Shown here piece by piece: positions 5,563-5,666 of a DNA stretch of 5,666 bases (its first letter is position 1; every line of letters begins with the position of its first letter). Position numbers and translations under genes: made by a program. Source of the stretch: a bacterium (GTDB lineage: Bacteria > Auribacterota > UBA3054 > B51-G9); contig JAOZSF010000144.1 in the NCBI GenBank assembly GCA_029939815.1, forward strand, positions 1-5,666. Direction: 5' to 3'. The notes beneath the pieces were generated by a model, which made no database searches, was not told the DNA's origin, and saw only the letters and a list, made by a program, of their open reading frames with translations.

Positions 5563-5666
5563 TTATTTATACTCTTTACATTTAATCGCGAATCCTAATT
5601 CGCGAGGGTCGTTAATGCCGTATTTTTCCGGTTTCCATGTTTTATCTACTTCAGCACGGATATCGT
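5563..5666 (-). CDS. C-terminal end of an upstream gene sharing the ligase's C-terminal module (partial)
   Basis: Thirty-three codons are readable before the TAA at 5565-5563; the 5' part lies beyond the right edge. The peptide runs DIRAEVDKTWKP then EKYGINDPRELGFAI, closing with KCKEYK. It matches the ends of both repeat halves of the neighbouring ligase-family protein (VRIEVDKLWKP ... VRSLGITV and SRTWIP ... DDSRPLGISV), with W-K-P, an ND/DD pair and R-x-LG in the same spacing. The gene is therefore real and related by domain sharing. It ends seven bases before the ligase ATG, so the two belong to one operon. Its main body and function cannot be seen. A glycosyltransferase or another exported or membrane polysaccharide protein would be consistent with the context. 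Confidence 0.8.
   Translation of the reverse strand, partial: DIRAEVDKTWKPEKYGINDPRELGFAIKCKEYK
5586..5605 (-). repeat. Perfect 8-base inverted repeat just upstream of the ligase gene
   Basis: TCGCGAAT (5586-5593) and ATTCGCGA (5598-5605) are exact reverse complements around a 4-base loop. The repeat lies inside the last codons of the upstream gene (encoding part of RELGFAI), about 30 bases before the ligase ATG. No T-run follows on the minus strand, so it is not a standard terminator. In mRNA the hairpin could modulate decay or translation of the downstream gene, or may be chance within codons. Confidence 0.5.

Overview
The window reads as bacterial chromosome carrying one leftward (minus-strand) gene cluster. 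Its order in transcription direction is: the 3' end of an unidentified gene (5666-5563), a large O-antigen ligase/polymerase-type membrane protein (5555-3021), a CinA C-terminal-domain (PncC-type) amidohydrolase (3024-2524), recA (2500-1436), and, after a repeat-bearing spacer, a zinc-finger SAM-dependent methyltransferase (1278-286). A strong bidirectional terminator (250-287) closes the cluster. The left 222 bases are AT-rich and I see no gene in them.

The first four genes are very tightly packed: a 7-base gap, a 4-base ATGA overlap, then a 23-base gap. They look like one transcription unit. CinA/PncC next to recA is a well-known bacterial arrangement (ygaD/pncC-recA in E. coli, cinA-recA in Streptococcus). 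What is unusual is that surface-polysaccharide genes run straight into it. The ligase-like protein carries a soluble C-terminal region with two related copies of a beta-rich module, and the partial gene upstream ends in a third copy. The two genes therefore probably work on the same envelope or exported glycan. The methyltransferase at the far end may modify a sugar or lipid, but that is only inference.

The organism cannot be named from this window. Modest GC, a WaaL/Wzy-family protein and many lysine-rich reading frames suggest an uncultured Gram-negative-type bacterium. The planctomycete/PVC lineages are one possibility, held weakly.

Two non-coding regions deserve attention. At 223-246 there is an exact-geometry 3' end of a tRNA (position 53 through CCA-76) with no matching 5' part upstream, followed directly by a terminator. 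This is what remains when a tyrosine-recombinase element integrates into a tRNA T-loop. It suggests that the AT-rich, repeat-containing stretch to the left is the end of an integrated element or its scar. At 1305-1395, between recA and the methyltransferase, two 25-base palindromic repeats flank a perfect hairpin, a REP/BIME-like arrangement. I found no entire new defence or metabolic system in the window.
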